64,000 nt of DNA from Bacteroides sp. (lineage in GTDB: Bacteria; Bacteroidota; Bacteroidia; Bacteroidales; Muribaculaceae), in the NCBI GenBank assembly GCA_023663525.1, contig JAMPHF010000005.1:54496-118495 (forward strand). Direction: 5' to 3'. Below, piece after piece: positions 20,935 to 30,111 of the stretch. The notes under the pieces were generated by a model. It made no database searches, had not been told where the DNA came from, and worked only from the letters and a program-made list of their open reading frames with translations. The position numbers and the translations under genes were made by a program. Every line of letters begins with the position of its first letter. The first letter of the stretch is position 1.

Positions 20935-23132
20935 GCTTCTTTGTATTTGATAATGATTTCCTTGTCAGTGTCGATGTAAAGACGGTAGCTGTCATCACCT
21001 GTCTTCTCGACAGTACCGTAGCTTGATTTAGGTTGATTCTTTGACTTGAAATTGATATATCCCTTGCCTTCAGTTGCCTTGACCTTGATTTCACGGTCGC
21101 TGACATAGAGCGAAATCTCGCCGTTGGGGGTCGGGACTGTTCCCTCCATCCACTTCAGACCGCCGAGGTCGGGAGTGATTGAAAATTCCTTGTAGCCGGG
21201 TTCGAGGGGCTTCACGCCAAGATAATATTTACCGATAAGATATATCGGGCTTGCACCCCAAGCGTGGCAGAGGCTCTTGCCATAGGGACGACCATACATT
21301 GCAAGATGTTGCGTGCCTGAATCTTCAGGATTATACTTCTCCCAGAATGAGGTTGCGCCCTCGCGGAGCATTCCACCCCAGTAATCCTTCATTTCCTTCA
21401 GCACCTGATCCTGCATACCCTGATCGCACAGAGCCTCAAGCTCATAGAAACGCATGTAGGGGGTGGTGATTGCAGGAACTTCCGGATTGAGCATCACATT
21501 TTTCATGACCGAGTCGGTTGTCGGACCGTCAAGATAGTCGAAGTTAATGGCAAACATGTTGGCAAACTTGTTGACCTGATCACTCTTTTTACCGTTCTCG
21601 ACATTATGGACGAGAGCCTGACGGGACTCATCCCAGAATGTCGGGAGGAGTTTATCTTTCAGATCTGTTGCAAGTTCCCCGTATTTCTCGGCATCAGCCT
21701 TGTCACCGACAATATCGGCACAAAGTTTCATGGTTTCAAGACTCTTGCAGAGAAGTATCTGCTCAAATGAAAGCGCACCCTGCTTGCTCATGGGGAAATC
21801 GGCCCAATCGACAAAGACCCAGTCACCTGTCATACCCTCAAGCATTCCATCCTTGTTCGTGCGACTGAGGACATAGTCCATCATTGTCTGCATCTTGGGA
21901 TATATTTCCTTGACGAAAGCCTTGTCACCGGTGTAGAGATAGTAATCATAGATGCCTATGAACCAATAGAGTGTATAGTCCATGATGGTATTGATATGGG
22001 CTGTCACGGGATCTTTTCCGCGCAACAGGCGCGTTGTGCGCTTGACGGTGGGACTGTCAAAGAACAGATAGTAGTTCATCAGGTAGCTCTGCACTGCATC
22101 ACCGCTCCACACCCAACGGTCACGCTTGATTCCGTCAATGAAAAATTCGCGGGTGGTCAGATGCATCGTATATGCACCGATATCCCAAATCTTATTCAGC
22201 TCCGGATCACTGCATTTGAATGTCCCGCGATATTCAACAGGAGCGTATTCATAGAGCATGGCGACATCACCGACATTGACACCCTGCTCAGGCACTACGT
22301 AGACATAGCGGAATGCCTTGGTGTTGTCGAGAGTGTAATCACCCGAGTTATCACTGACAGCATTTGTCGCGAGATCGATGACCTTACCGTCAGTGAATTT
22401 GATTTTGTCAAGAGTCTCACAGTAGGCCATGTCAAGTGCTTCCTCGGGACTTTCACCATAATATATATTGACAACGCCGTTGCCGACAGGGTTCCTGAGC
22501 ACGATGCGCCCGAAAGTCTCCTTGCCGAAGTCGTAGAGTTTACCGCCATCTGCGGTCTTCTCCTCCACCCCGACATAGTCCATCGGCTGGAGATTCAGAT
22601 GGAATGTTGATGGAGGAGTTGCCATATCGTCAAAATTCCAATAGCCGGCGAGAGCATAAACCGTAGCAGATGTATCGCTTGCCTTGCCACTCTCATCAAT
22701 CCACTCTTTATCTTCATTTGTAACTTTCCATGTGGGGTCAGTGTTGACATTCTTGCCTTTGACATAGAGAGCCGGAGGAGTTGACTGATTCCACACCTTG
22801 ATGTTAAGTTTATGCTTGCCGGAAGGTATCTTGAACTTCGACGGCTCGCCAAACTGGAGTTTACCGTCAAGTTTCACATTGTACTTCCCTTCTGCTGCGA
22901 TTGTGATTTCCTCATCCTCAGGAAGATCAAGATCCTTGCTGAATTCGACTGTCACGAAGTGACTGTCAGTCTTCCAGAACGGCGGGAAGAAAGCACCGCG
23001 CTCCGTACGGTTGTTGTTCATCCGGTTTCCAAGCCATATTTCATAGTCACCGGGATACCAGATCCATGTCTGGGCTGTTGCTGCAAGTCCGAAGGCTGCT
23101 GCAGCTATGAGTGTCGACACTCTTTTTTTCAT
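20931..23132 (-). CDS. GH78-type alpha-L-rhamnosidase
   Basis: A 733-residue secreted enzyme (signal peptide ending LAATAQTW). The first part is a beta-sandwich (WYPGDYEIWLGNRMNN; KYNVKLDGKL) and the second an (alpha/alpha)6 barrel. The barrel carries the GH78 general-acid block DGIKRDRWVWSGD near residues 332-344, followed by the WFIGIYDYYLYTGD helix pair and GDWVFVDWADFP. The C-terminal LCHAWGASPIYLIGKYYLG and LKWMEGTVPTPNGEI are the usual family closing blocks. GH78 enzymes remove alpha-L-rhamnose with inversion. Its stop overlaps the next gene's start (ATGA, 20931-20934), so the two are translationally coupled and probably act on the same oligosaccharide. A 159-base gap precedes it. Confidence 0.92.
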   Translation of the reverse strand: MKKRVSTLIAAAAFGLAATAQTWIWYPGDYEIWLGNRMNNNRTERGAFFPPFWKTDSHFVTVEFSKDLDLPEDEEITIAAEGKYNVKLDGKLQFGEPSKFKIPSGKHKLNIKVWNQSTPPALYVKGKNVNTDPTWKVTNEDKEWIDESGKASDTSATVYALAGYWNFDDMATPPSTFHLNLQPMDYVGVEEKTADGGKLYDFGKETFGRIVLRNPVGNGVVNIYYGESPEEALDMAYCETLDKIKFTDGKVIDLATNAVSDNSGDYTLDNTKAFRYVYVVPEQGVNVGDVAMLYEYAPVEYRGTFKCSDPELNKIWDIGAYTMHLTTREFFIDGIKRDRWVWSGDAVQSYLMNYYLFFDSPTVKRTTRLLRGKDPVTAHINTIMDYTLYWFIGIYDYYLYTGDKAFVKEIYPKMQTMMDYVLSRTNKDGMLEGMTGDWVFVDWADFPMSKQGALSFEQILLCKSLETMKLCADIVGDKADAEKYGELATDLKDKLLPTFWDESRQALVHNVENGKKSDQVNKFANMFAINFDYLDGPTTDSVMKNVMLNPEVPAITTPYMRFYELEALCDQGMQDQVLKEMKDYWGGMLREGATSFWEKYNPEDSGTQHLAMYGRPYGKSLCHAWGASPIYLIGKYYLGVKPLEPGYKEFSITPDLGGLKWMEGTVPTPNGEISLYVSDREIKVKATEGKGYINFKSKNQPKSSYGTVEKTGDDSYRLYIDTDKEIIIKYKEA

Positions 23133-23291
23133 TTTGATTGCGCTTAGATTTTATCGGGCGTGGCCAAACTCAGTCAGTGGTGATATGCGTCGTCACGCTC
23201 ATGGTAATGTAAGGTGGATGTTTTGATGATTACAGGCAGGACGGATAAAAACGACATCCGGACAGAGGGAGTGAGGGACAGACCGAGTTGT

Positions 23292-25115
23292 TTACAGGGA
23301 TTTGAGATACTTGAAATCCTCAGTCAATCCGGCGGCATTCTTTATCTTCTCATCGACATTCGGACCATTGTTCTCCCAGACGTTGCCGGGGCCATTGGCA
23401 TTCTGAAGATATTTCTCTCCTTCAGTCCAATTGTCCTTCACGTTGATGAACGACGAACCTTCATCAGTGTAGAGATAGAACCAGTGGTTAGGGTCATGGG
23501 CATAGCCGGGCGAATAGATGTCACGCACACAGTTTTCAGTCACCCAACTGTGGGGCTGCGAACCGAGGGTGTAGACACCGGCCACATCATACATGTGTTT
23601 GGCGTAGTGATGGATGAGATTGGCATGGACGCGGTTGTTGCGCATACAATTGACCGTGCGTGTCCAGCCCCAGCCGAGGTTTATGCCGCTGTATGACACA
23701 TCATTTATCTCATTGTGCTCGATATTGATGTTCTTGACATATCCGGCACAGATACCGAGAGTACCCCAATCTTCATTTGTCACGTCAGTGATGAGATTGT
23801 TGGCGATGGTAAGTCCGGAGCAGACTTCGCGCTCATCGCTCGGATCATACGGCAGATGGGTCTCATGGGATGCAGGGCTGAAATTTCCGACCACGATACC
23901 GTTTCCGGCAATGTCTCGGAAAAGACATCCCTCAATGAGTCCTCCCTCCGTCCCCCACTCATAGTCGAGTCCGGTCGAACCGAGATGTTCAAACCGACAC
24001 TTGAGGAAGTCAACGTCAACCGCACCCTTGACAACCACAGCCGACGTGGGGCGACCAAGCCATCCCTGATTGTCGAGCTTATGATTTTGCGGACGTTCCA
24101 TCTTCGGATTGATTTTATAGCCATCGGTCAAATACATACCGGCCTGGAGAGGGACGTGACCCTTTTCCGACGGACGCATCCATGTGGTGTATTCAAATCC
24201 GATATTCTCAATCCTGACATTCTCAACCCTGCGGTCGAGAGTCCCCTCGACGAGCAGGAGTGTCTCCACTGCGGGGACAACTGCATCCTTAACTTCTTCA
24301 CCGGGGAAGGGATAATAGTAGATTTTACGGGAGTCAATGTCGTGATACCATTCACCGGGAGTGTCAAGCAGTTCCTTGGCATTTGTGAGATAGAAAGCCG
24401 AGTTATGACCGTCAGTAGTCACCATCGGGCGCGGCCACGGATGCTCGAACTGTATGCGGCTCTCGGGATTGTGAAATCTGACCGCTGCACTGTCGCCCTG
24501 AATATCAATCGACTTAATGCGCAGATTGGCCACACACCACATCTCATGTAGCACCATTTCGGGATAAGGGGCACCGACAATCTTCTTCACGGCTTCGGCG
24601 GGTACCCAAAGCACCTCATTGGCGGGATCATTGCTGATGATACGGGCCATCTTCTCAAAATCTTCAACATCGCGCGCGCGTACCGCTTTCTTACCGTTGA
24701 CATAGAGCTGACGGAAGTCGAGAGGGCGACCATTGAACTGAGGGACGGAGGCAACGAGAAATTTTCCCTGCCGCTTCCATCCGTCAATCTTCACTCCTCC
24801 GCTCAGCCAAGCTCCGCCATCGGAGGTTATGACGGTAGGCGAGGTTGGCGTACCGCTGTCTTCCGGACGGACAAACACCGGCTCATACACATTATATTCA
24901 CCCGGAGCCAGATGGATGGTAATCCCCGACTCCACTCCGGGGGCGGCCAGGCGACGCATTTCGCGTGCCTGGCGCAGTGCTGAAGTCAGACTTGCCTTCG
25001 GAGAGGTCTTGCTTCCGTCATTGCTGTCACTACCCGTAGGAGAGACATAGACATCGGCAGCCGAAAGAGCCAGCGTGGTGAGGGCAAGCCCCACAGTCAT
25101 GATTGATTTCTTCAT
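23292..25115 (-). CDS. Right-handed parallel beta-helix enzyme, GH141-like
   Basis: About 607 residues from the preferred start at 25115 (MKKSIMTVGLALTTLALSAA, a clean signal peptide); an upstream in-frame ATG at 25157 would overlap the preceding gene by 26 bases and put 14 odd residues before the signal. The mature protein opens DVYVSPTGSDSNDGSKTSP, the DUF1565-type start of many beta-helix glycan enzymes, and the middle shows helix rungs (VRIENIGFEYTTW, LKCRFEHLGSTG, GLTIANNLITDV, NINIEHNEINDVSYSG). The GGVKIDGWKRQGK and YVNGKKAVRARD insert resembles GH141 enzymes, one of which, as I recall, is an alpha-L-fucosidase of rhamnogalacturonan II breakdown. Activity here is inferred. Confidence 0.75.
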   Translation of the reverse strand: MKKSIMTVGLALTTLALSAADVYVSPTGSDSNDGSKTSPKASLTSALRQAREMRRLAAPGVESGITIHLAPGEYNVYEPVFVRPEDSGTPTSPTVITSDGGAWLSGGVKIDGWKRQGKFLVASVPQFNGRPLDFRQLYVNGKKAVRARDVEDFEKMARIISNDPANEVLWVPAEAVKKIVGAPYPEMVLHEMWCVANLRIKSIDIQGDSAAVRFHNPESRIQFEHPWPRPMVTTDGHNSAFYLTNAKELLDTPGEWYHDIDSRKIYYYPFPGEEVKDAVVPAVETLLLVEGTLDRRVENVRIENIGFEYTTWMRPSEKGHVPLQAGMYLTDGYKINPKMERPQNHKLDNQGWLGRPTSAVVVKGAVDVDFLKCRFEHLGSTGLDYEWGTEGGLIEGCLFRDIAGNGIVVGNFSPASHETHLPYDPSDEREVCSGLTIANNLITDVTNEDWGTLGICAGYVKNINIEHNEINDVSYSGINLGWGWTRTVNCMRNNRVHANLIHHYAKHMYDVAGVYTLGSQPHSWVTENCVRDIYSPGYAHDPNHWFYLYTDEGSSFINVKDNWTEGEKYLQNANGPGNVWENNGPNVDEKIKNAAGLTEDFKYLKSL

Positions 25116-25131
25116 GTCAGGTTTGATCATT

Positions 25132-27219
25132 TTAGCGTGCAAGTGGAAGCCATACACTCATCTCAGCCTTGTCGCGGTTGCCCCATGCAAAGTAGGGAAT
25201 CAGCGTCACCTTAACCGTCTTGTCGGCAGATCCGACCTCGCGGTAAAGTTTACCGGTCCAGTCACCACCGTCCACGAGGCGTGCCTCGGTCTCAAGGGCG
25301 GTCATCTTTGCACCGTCAATAGTAATGTCTTTGGCAGTGAACTTAGCATCGGCAGGGATAAGGACATCGTCAAGAGCCTTGCCGTCAGCAATATCGATAC
25401 CCTCAAGACAGTAGACAATCGGACCGCGCTTGATGGCTGTGTGGTTGCGGGTTTCCTCGACAAGAGGATTCGACTCAATCAGCTTCGTCTTCATCTCCAT
25501 ATCGAATGTCACCTCATCGCCCGGCTTCCATACACGGTCAACTGTGACATAGCTGTTGGGGGTCACCTTTATATCCTCAGGGACACCGTTGACTGCAAGA
25601 GTGGCATTGTCACACCATGAGGGGACACGGAGCTTGAGAGCGATTTTTTCTTTTTTGGGGACATCAACAAAAGTCAGGACAACCTTTCCGTCAAATGGAT
25701 AGCCTGTGCGCTGGGTGACAACGAGAGGACGCTTCTTGCCAAATTCGGTTGCAAGTTCGCTGTCGCCGTAGAGGTTACACCACAAAGTGCTGTCATTGAC
25801 AGTGTAGGCATAGTTCTGCGCCTCGCAGATGGTACGGAGCGTGTTGGGCGGACAGCAGAAACAACTGATGTACTCCTCGCGTGTCTTCGGCCAACGGAGA
25901 GTGTAAGGAAGATCGTCACTCATGCGGAGCGGATTGGTGTAGAAATATCGCTTTCCGTCAAGGCTGACACCGCTGAGCACACTGTTGTAGAGTGCTGTCT
26001 CAACAATATCGGCATATTTTGCATCGCCGGTAGCCTCAAGCATTCGCCAGTTGAAAAGCATGTTGCCGATATTTGCACAGGTCTCATTGTGGGCGGTGCT
26101 GTTCGGGAGCTGGAACGGACGGCCATAGCTCTGGTGAACTTTCTGAATGCTGTCAGGCTCATAGCATGTGCCGTCGGGTGAAGTGCCGTCATAGAGCGCG
26201 CCACATGCGCCTGTGATATACATCTTGCGGTTGACAATATCATCCCAGATGCTTGTGAGATTCTTCATGAGCTGCTCCTCGCCTGTCTCGGCATAGAGGT
26301 CAGCGACACCTGCGTAGAGGTAATTGGCACGCACGGCATGACCCATGGCATTGTACTGGTCGCGGAACGGGATGCGGTCCTGGTTGTCGTCCGTACCGTT
26401 CTCGACGAGACCTCGGATGTTGATGAGATTGTTGGCAAGGTCAAGATAACGCGGATTGCCGGTCTCGCGATACATTTCGACAACGCCCATGTAGTGCGAG
26501 GGGCAGATGGCATTGCGCGCAAGCTCTGCGGACGCAGTCTCATAGAAATTGCAAAGGAAGTCCGTTGCCTTCACGGCAGCATCGAAAAGTGTTGTCTTGC
26601 CCGTGGCCCTCTTATGGACGATACCGGCAGTCATAAGATGACCGAGATTGTATGTCTCAAAATTGAGACGGTTGGCAAACGCTCCCTTCTCATCCTCGCC
26701 ACCGACCTTAGTGCCGATGACAGTCTGCTCTTTGTGGTACGCATGAGTATCGACTCCGCGATTACGTTCGTCGATGATCACAGGTGTATGTATGTAGCCA
26801 TCCTCACGTTGTGCTTTGACAACCTGATCGATAAATTTGTCCATCAAGGCATCCAGCTCGGGGTCTTTGTTGACAGCATAGACAGCAGCAACAGCCTCAA
26901 GCCATTTGTACATGTCGCCGTCGTGGAACGGAGGGCCCCAGTGTTCGCCCTGCTGACTTCCGGCAGCGATCTCAAAATTACGGAATCCGTGTGAAATGTC
27001 AGGATTGTTCCAAGTATCCCACATGCTTTGGAGAGACGTACCGCTGTACACGTTGAAGCGGTCACCCCAAAAACCGCCGGTCCACTTTACAGCACCGACG
27101 GGGGTATTTACCATAACGGCATGACGGCTGTCCGACATGTCTGTAAGTCCTCCTCCCTGAGCAAAAGCACTAACCGAAAGCACCGCACAGGAAATAATGG
27201 TATTAAATCTATGAAACAT
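25132..27219 (-). CDS. GH127-type beta-L-arabinofuranosidase family protein
   Basis: A 695-residue secreted (alpha/alpha)6-barrel enzyme of the former DUF1680 family; signal peptide ends SVSAFAQGG. Diagnostic blocks are GAVKWTGGFWGDRF, the QREDGYIHTP turn, HNETCANIGN near residue 378 and SCFCCPPNTLRT near 452. In characterised GH127 enzymes the Glu and Cys of the first block and the Cys pair of the second bind zinc and one Cys is the nucleophile; all are present here, so standard retaining beta-L-arabinofuranosidase chemistry is possible. Some relatives act on other sugars (aceric acid). It is the first gene of the glycosidase operon, 36 bases after a good promoter. Confidence 0.9.
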   Translation of the reverse strand: MFHRFNTIISCAVLSVSAFAQGGGLTDMSDSRHAVMVNTPVGAVKWTGGFWGDRFNVYSGTSLQSMWDTWNNPDISHGFRNFEIAAGSQQGEHWGPPFHDGDMYKWLEAVAAVYAVNKDPELDALMDKFIDQVVKAQREDGYIHTPVIIDERNRGVDTHAYHKEQTVIGTKVGGEDEKGAFANRLNFETYNLGHLMTAGIVHKRATGKTTLFDAAVKATDFLCNFYETASAELARNAICPSHYMGVVEMYRETGNPRYLDLANNLINIRGLVENGTDDNQDRIPFRDQYNAMGHAVRANYLYAGVADLYAETGEEQLMKNLTSIWDDIVNRKMYITGACGALYDGTSPDGTCYEPDSIQKVHQSYGRPFQLPNSTAHNETCANIGNMLFNWRMLEATGDAKYADIVETALYNSVLSGVSLDGKRYFYTNPLRMSDDLPYTLRWPKTREEYISCFCCPPNTLRTICEAQNYAYTVNDSTLWCNLYGDSELATEFGKKRPLVVTQRTGYPFDGKVVLTFVDVPKKEKIALKLRVPSWCDNATLAVNGVPEDIKVTPNSYVTVDRVWKPGDEVTFDMEMKTKLIESNPLVEETRNHTAIKRGPIVYCLEGIDIADGKALDDVLIPADAKFTAKDITIDGAKMTALETEARLVDGGDWTGKLYREVGSADKTVKVTLIPYFAWGNRDKAEMSVWLPLAR

Positions 27220-27254
27220 AAAGAGTTGGGATTAGATATAAGAATATTAGATTA

Positions 27255-27285
27255 CAAAGATAAAAAAATAAAACCATTCTCACAA
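27255..27285 (-). promoter_or_regulatory. Promoter of the glycosidase operon
   Basis: On the minus strand TATCTTTG (27262-27255) matches the Bacteroidetes -7 consensus TAnnTTTG, with TTG at 27285-27283 as the -33 element and a 20-base spacer. The expected transcript start is about 30 bases before the GH127 start codon. It is the only good promoter seen ahead of the operon; the internal gaps show no comparable match. Confidence 0.65.
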
Positions 27286-27387
27286 CTTTCCATTCCCTTT
27301 TAATTTCATTTTACAATAAGTAAACTATTTTTTGTAATAAATCCTACAATAAGCCCCGACATCATCTGCCTGGGTTTCGCGCGATGA

Positions 27388-27438
27388 TAAAAAGGGTTGG
27401 GGAATGTCATCTCATGTAAAGACAACATTCCCCAATCC
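27388..27438 (-). terminator. Rho-independent terminator after the DUF1846 gene
   Basis: TTGGGGAATGT (27397-27407) pairs perfectly with ACATTCCCCAA (27425-27435), extendable by three more pairs. On the minus strand the stem is followed by a T-run (complement of 27388-27393). It ends transcripts of the gene whose stop codon is at 27461. Confidence 0.75.
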
Positions 27439-27460
27439 ACAATAAGGTACAAACGTTTTC

Positions 27461-28954
27461 TCAGCGACTTTTAGCCGATTCAAAAACCTCCTTGCGCTTT
27501 TTCGCGGGATCGCATGTCAGTCCGACACCGAGCTTCTTGAAAATCTTGTGGTCAACTTCACCGAGCATGACGGTGGAATGTACCTGACATCCGTTAAGCT
27601 CCGGCAGCTTCTCCAACGCACGGCGGCAATTCTCATTGTGAGTACTGAGCACCGACAGCGCCACAAGCACCTCATCGGTGTGAAGACGCGGATTGTGACT
27701 GCGGAGATAATTCATCTTCGTATTCTGAATCGGTTCAATCATATCCTGCGGGATGAGCTTGACAGAGTGGTCAATCCCGGCGAGATATTTCACGGCATTG
27801 AGAATCAGTGCCGCGCTCGGGCCAAGGAGCGCACTCGTCTCAGCAGTGATGATGGTGCCGTCGGCAAGTTCGATAGCCGAACAGGGGACACCGCTGCGCT
27901 CGGCTCGCTCGCGGGCAGCGACAGTCGGACGACGATAGGAAGTGTCTATCTTTGCCTGCTTGAACAGGAGTGCGATCTTGTTTACCTCACCCTCATTGTC
28001 ATCGCCCTGGGCAAAACGGTTGAGCGCGGTGTAGTAGCGGCGTATGATCTCATCCTTCGACGCACGGCAGCACACTTCATCGTCATTTATACAGAATCCG
28101 ACCATATTCACACCCATGTCGGTTGGCGACTTGTAGGGATTCTCGCCATAGATTCCCTCAAAGAGAGCGTTGAGCACCGGGAAAATCTCAATGTCGCGGT
28201 TATAGTTGATCGCAGTCTTGCCGTATGCCTCAAGATGGAATGGATCAATCATGTTGACATCATTGAGATCGGCGGTAGCAGCCTCGTAGGCGATATTGAC
28301 CGGATGTTTCAGCGGGAGGCTCCACACGGGGAAGGTCTCGAACTTGGCGTAGCCGGCCTCTATCCCACGCTTATTCTCATTGTACAACTGGCTCAGACAG
28401 ACAGCCATCTTGCCGCTGCCGGGACCGGGGGCGGTCACAATCACGAGCGGACGCGACGTCTCGACATAGTCGTTACGTCCGAAACCCTCGTCTGAATCAA
28501 TAAGATCGACATTGGTCGGATAGCCCTCGATGGTGTAATGATAATAAGTGGTGATGCCGAGCCGTTCAAGCTTCTGACGGAATGCGTCGGCACTGCTCTG
28601 CCCGTTGTAGTGCGTGATGACCACCGACCCGACAAGGAATCCACGCTTCTGGAACTCCTCACGCAGACGCAGCACGTCCATGTCATAAGTGATTCCAAGG
28701 TCATTGCGCACTTTGTTTTTCTCAATGTCAAGCGCGCTGATGACAATCACTATTTCCGCCTGATCGCTTAGCTGACTGAGCATTCGCAACTTGCTGTCAG
28801 GCTGAAATCCTGGAAGCACTCGGCTGGCATGATGGTCATCAAACAGTTTACCTCCCAGCTCAAGGTAAAGCTTGTTGCCGAACTGAGCTATACGCTCCTT
28901 GATGTGTTCGGACTGAATCCTGAGATATTTCTCGTTGTCAAAACCGTATTTCAT
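27461..28954 (-). CDS. DUF1846 family protein
   Basis: A 497-residue cytosolic protein of the DUF1846 family (also listed as UPF0371). Recognisable blocks are MKYGFDNEKYLRIQSEHI at the N-terminus, FGNKLYLELGGKLFDDHHAS, GFQPDSKLRMLSQL, VTAPGPGSGKMAVCLSQLY near residue 175 and DLNDVNMIDPFHLEAYG. The GPGSGK segment looks like a phosphate-binding loop. The family is full length and well conserved in Firmicutes and Bacteroidetes; structures are known, but I know of no settled biochemical role. It is monocistronic: own promoter at 28964-28995 and a terminator at 27388-27438. No signal peptide, no membrane segment. Confidence 0.9.
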   Translation of the reverse strand: MKYGFDNEKYLRIQSEHIKERIAQFGNKLYLELGGKLFDDHHASRVLPGFQPDSKLRMLSQLSDQAEIVIVISALDIEKNKVRNDLGITYDMDVLRLREEFQKRGFLVGSVVITHYNGQSSADAFRQKLERLGITTYYHYTIEGYPTNVDLIDSDEGFGRNDYVETSRPLVIVTAPGPGSGKMAVCLSQLYNENKRGIEAGYAKFETFPVWSLPLKHPVNIAYEAATADLNDVNMIDPFHLEAYGKTAINYNRDIEIFPVLNALFEGIYGENPYKSPTDMGVNMVGFCINDDEVCCRASKDEIIRRYYTALNRFAQGDDNEGEVNKIALLFKQAKIDTSYRRPTVAARERAERSGVPCSAIELADGTIITAETSALLGPSAALILNAVKYLAGIDHSVKLIPQDMIEPIQNTKMNYLRSHNPRLHTDEVLVALSVLSTHNENCRRALEKLPELNGCQVHSTVMLGEVDHKIFKKLGVGLTCDPAKKRKEVFESAKSR

Positions 28955-28963
28955 AACGGATTA

Positions 28964-28995
28964 CAAAATTAGTATTTTTTAGCCTAACCGACAAA
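28964..28995 (-). promoter_or_regulatory. Promoter of the DUF1846 gene
   Basis: Minus-strand TTTG (28995-28992), 20-base spacer, TAATTTTG (28971-28964), ten bases before the start codon at 28954. The transcript leader would be very short. The -33 element nearly abuts the terminator of the upstream gene. Confidence 0.6.
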
Positions 28996-29002
28996 AACTC
29001 CA

Positions 29003-29032
29003 ACAAAAAAAATGGAGCCGAAACTCCATTTT
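29003..29032 (-). terminator. Terminator after the esterase gene
   Basis: AAAATGGAG and CTCCATTTT (29009-29017 and 29024-29032) form a nine-pair stem with a six-base loop; on the minus strand a run of T follows directly. It closes the transcript of the gene ending at 29081. Confidence 0.75.
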
Positions 29033-29080
29033 AAATTTATTTTCAATTGATTGCCGATGTTTTATCGAAGAAATACACAA

Positions 29081-29872
29081 CTACAGATTTTCAAGCCAAG
29101 TAGAAATCTCATTCAAGGCATTGTCATGATATTTGAAGCCTTTGCGGTAGCCGAAGCCGTGACCACCGGTAGGATATATCATGATTGACGCGGGAACACC
29201 GGCTTCAATCAGCGAGTTATAATAGCGGATGCTATTGGCGGGGACAACCACACGGTCATCGCTGCAAAGCAGGATCAACGCTTTCGGTGTCTTGGATGTG
29301 ACGCTGTTTTCAGATGAATATGCCTTGACAAGCTCCTCCGCAGGATTCTCGCCGAGAAAGCCCTTGCGCGTGCCTTTGTGCGTGATGGACTGATCAAGGG
29401 AAATGACGGGATAGAACAGTAATTGGAAAGCCGGTTGACACAATTCAGTCTGATGGGTTGCCATGGTCGAAGCAAGATGTCCTCCGGCCGATGAACCCAT
29501 GATGCCTATGCTGTCCGGCTTGAATCCCCACTGCGACGCACTGTCGGCCATAAGCTTGAAAGCAGCCTCGACATCTCGCATAGGGATTGTTCGGTCGCCA
29601 TTAGGCATTGAATATTCAAGCACGGCGTATGCCAGCCCCTTTTCATTGAAAAAAGGCGCCCACTGCCGTCCCTCATGGTCCACGGCGAGATGCGAGTAGC
29701 CACCACCGGGAAGTGCCACGAGTGCCTTCCCATTCGAAAGCCCTTTCGGTGGAAGATAGACGGTCATTTTCGGATTGGCAATTTCTATGATGCGGCTCTG
29801 CGCCGACACTCCGGCGGCAAGTCCGACAAACGCAAGCCCCAAAGCCAGTGATTTGATGATTTTCCTCAACAT
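29081..29872 (-). CDS. Secreted alpha/beta hydrolase, acetylesterase-like
   Basis: A 263-residue protein with a signal peptide (LALGLAFVGLAAGVSAQ). It has the alpha/beta-hydrolase core: an oxyanion-region motif ALPGGGYSHL (variant of HGGG) near residue 53, the nucleophile elbow GIMGSSAGGHLAS near 128, an acid in LLCSDDRVVVP near 205 and the catalytic His in YPTGGHGFGY near 240. This is the arrangement of small xylan or pectin acetylesterases and of BD-FAE-type esterases. It is alone between its own terminator and the divergent M48 gene, about 2 kb from the glycosidase operon, so it may deacetylate related glycans, though this is inference. The Ser-Asp-His triad appears intact. Confidence 0.85.
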   Translation of the reverse strand: MLRKIIKSLALGLAFVGLAAGVSAQSRIIEIANPKMTVYLPPKGLSNGKALVALPGGGYSHLAVDHEGRQWAPFFNEKGLAYAVLEYSMPNGDRTIPMRDVEAAFKLMADSASQWGFKPDSIGIMGSSAGGHLASTMATHQTELCQPAFQLLFYPVISLDQSITHKGTRKGFLGENPAEELVKAYSSENSVTSKTPKALILLCSDDRVVVPANSIRYYNSLIEAGVPASIMIYPTGGHGFGYRKGFKYHDNALNEISTWLENL

Positions 29873-29910
29873 AGTGTGATGATTATTTGTTTCTTTTTAT
29901 GGCGACAAAA

Positions 29911-30016
29911 CCGATTGTCCACGAAATGACATGTCGGCAGCCGATTGGTTATTCCGCTCACAAAATTAAAAATAATTTGTGAAATTGATTTAATTTTGCC
30001 CTGCAAAATCAATCGG
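29911..30016. promoter_or_regulatory. Divergent control region with mirrored -7 elements and repeated CCGATTG
   Basis: The 239-base region between the esterase and M48 genes holds CCGATTG at 29911-29917 and 29941-29947 (same strand, exactly 30 bases apart) and its reverse complement at 30010-30016. It also has CAAAATTAAA (29961-29970) mirrored by TTTAATTTTG (29989-29998); each arm contains TAATTTTG, a -7-like element, facing its own gene. No good -33 element goes with either. It is plausibly a shared regulatory region; function is inferred. Confidence 0.4.
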
Positions 30017-30111
30017 TTTCAAAAATTACTGCCACCATGCCTCATTTTGCGGCAAACGGGCAGTGCATCGGATAGAATTTAGAGATTGTCTCATAATGAC
30101 ATATATTTCCA

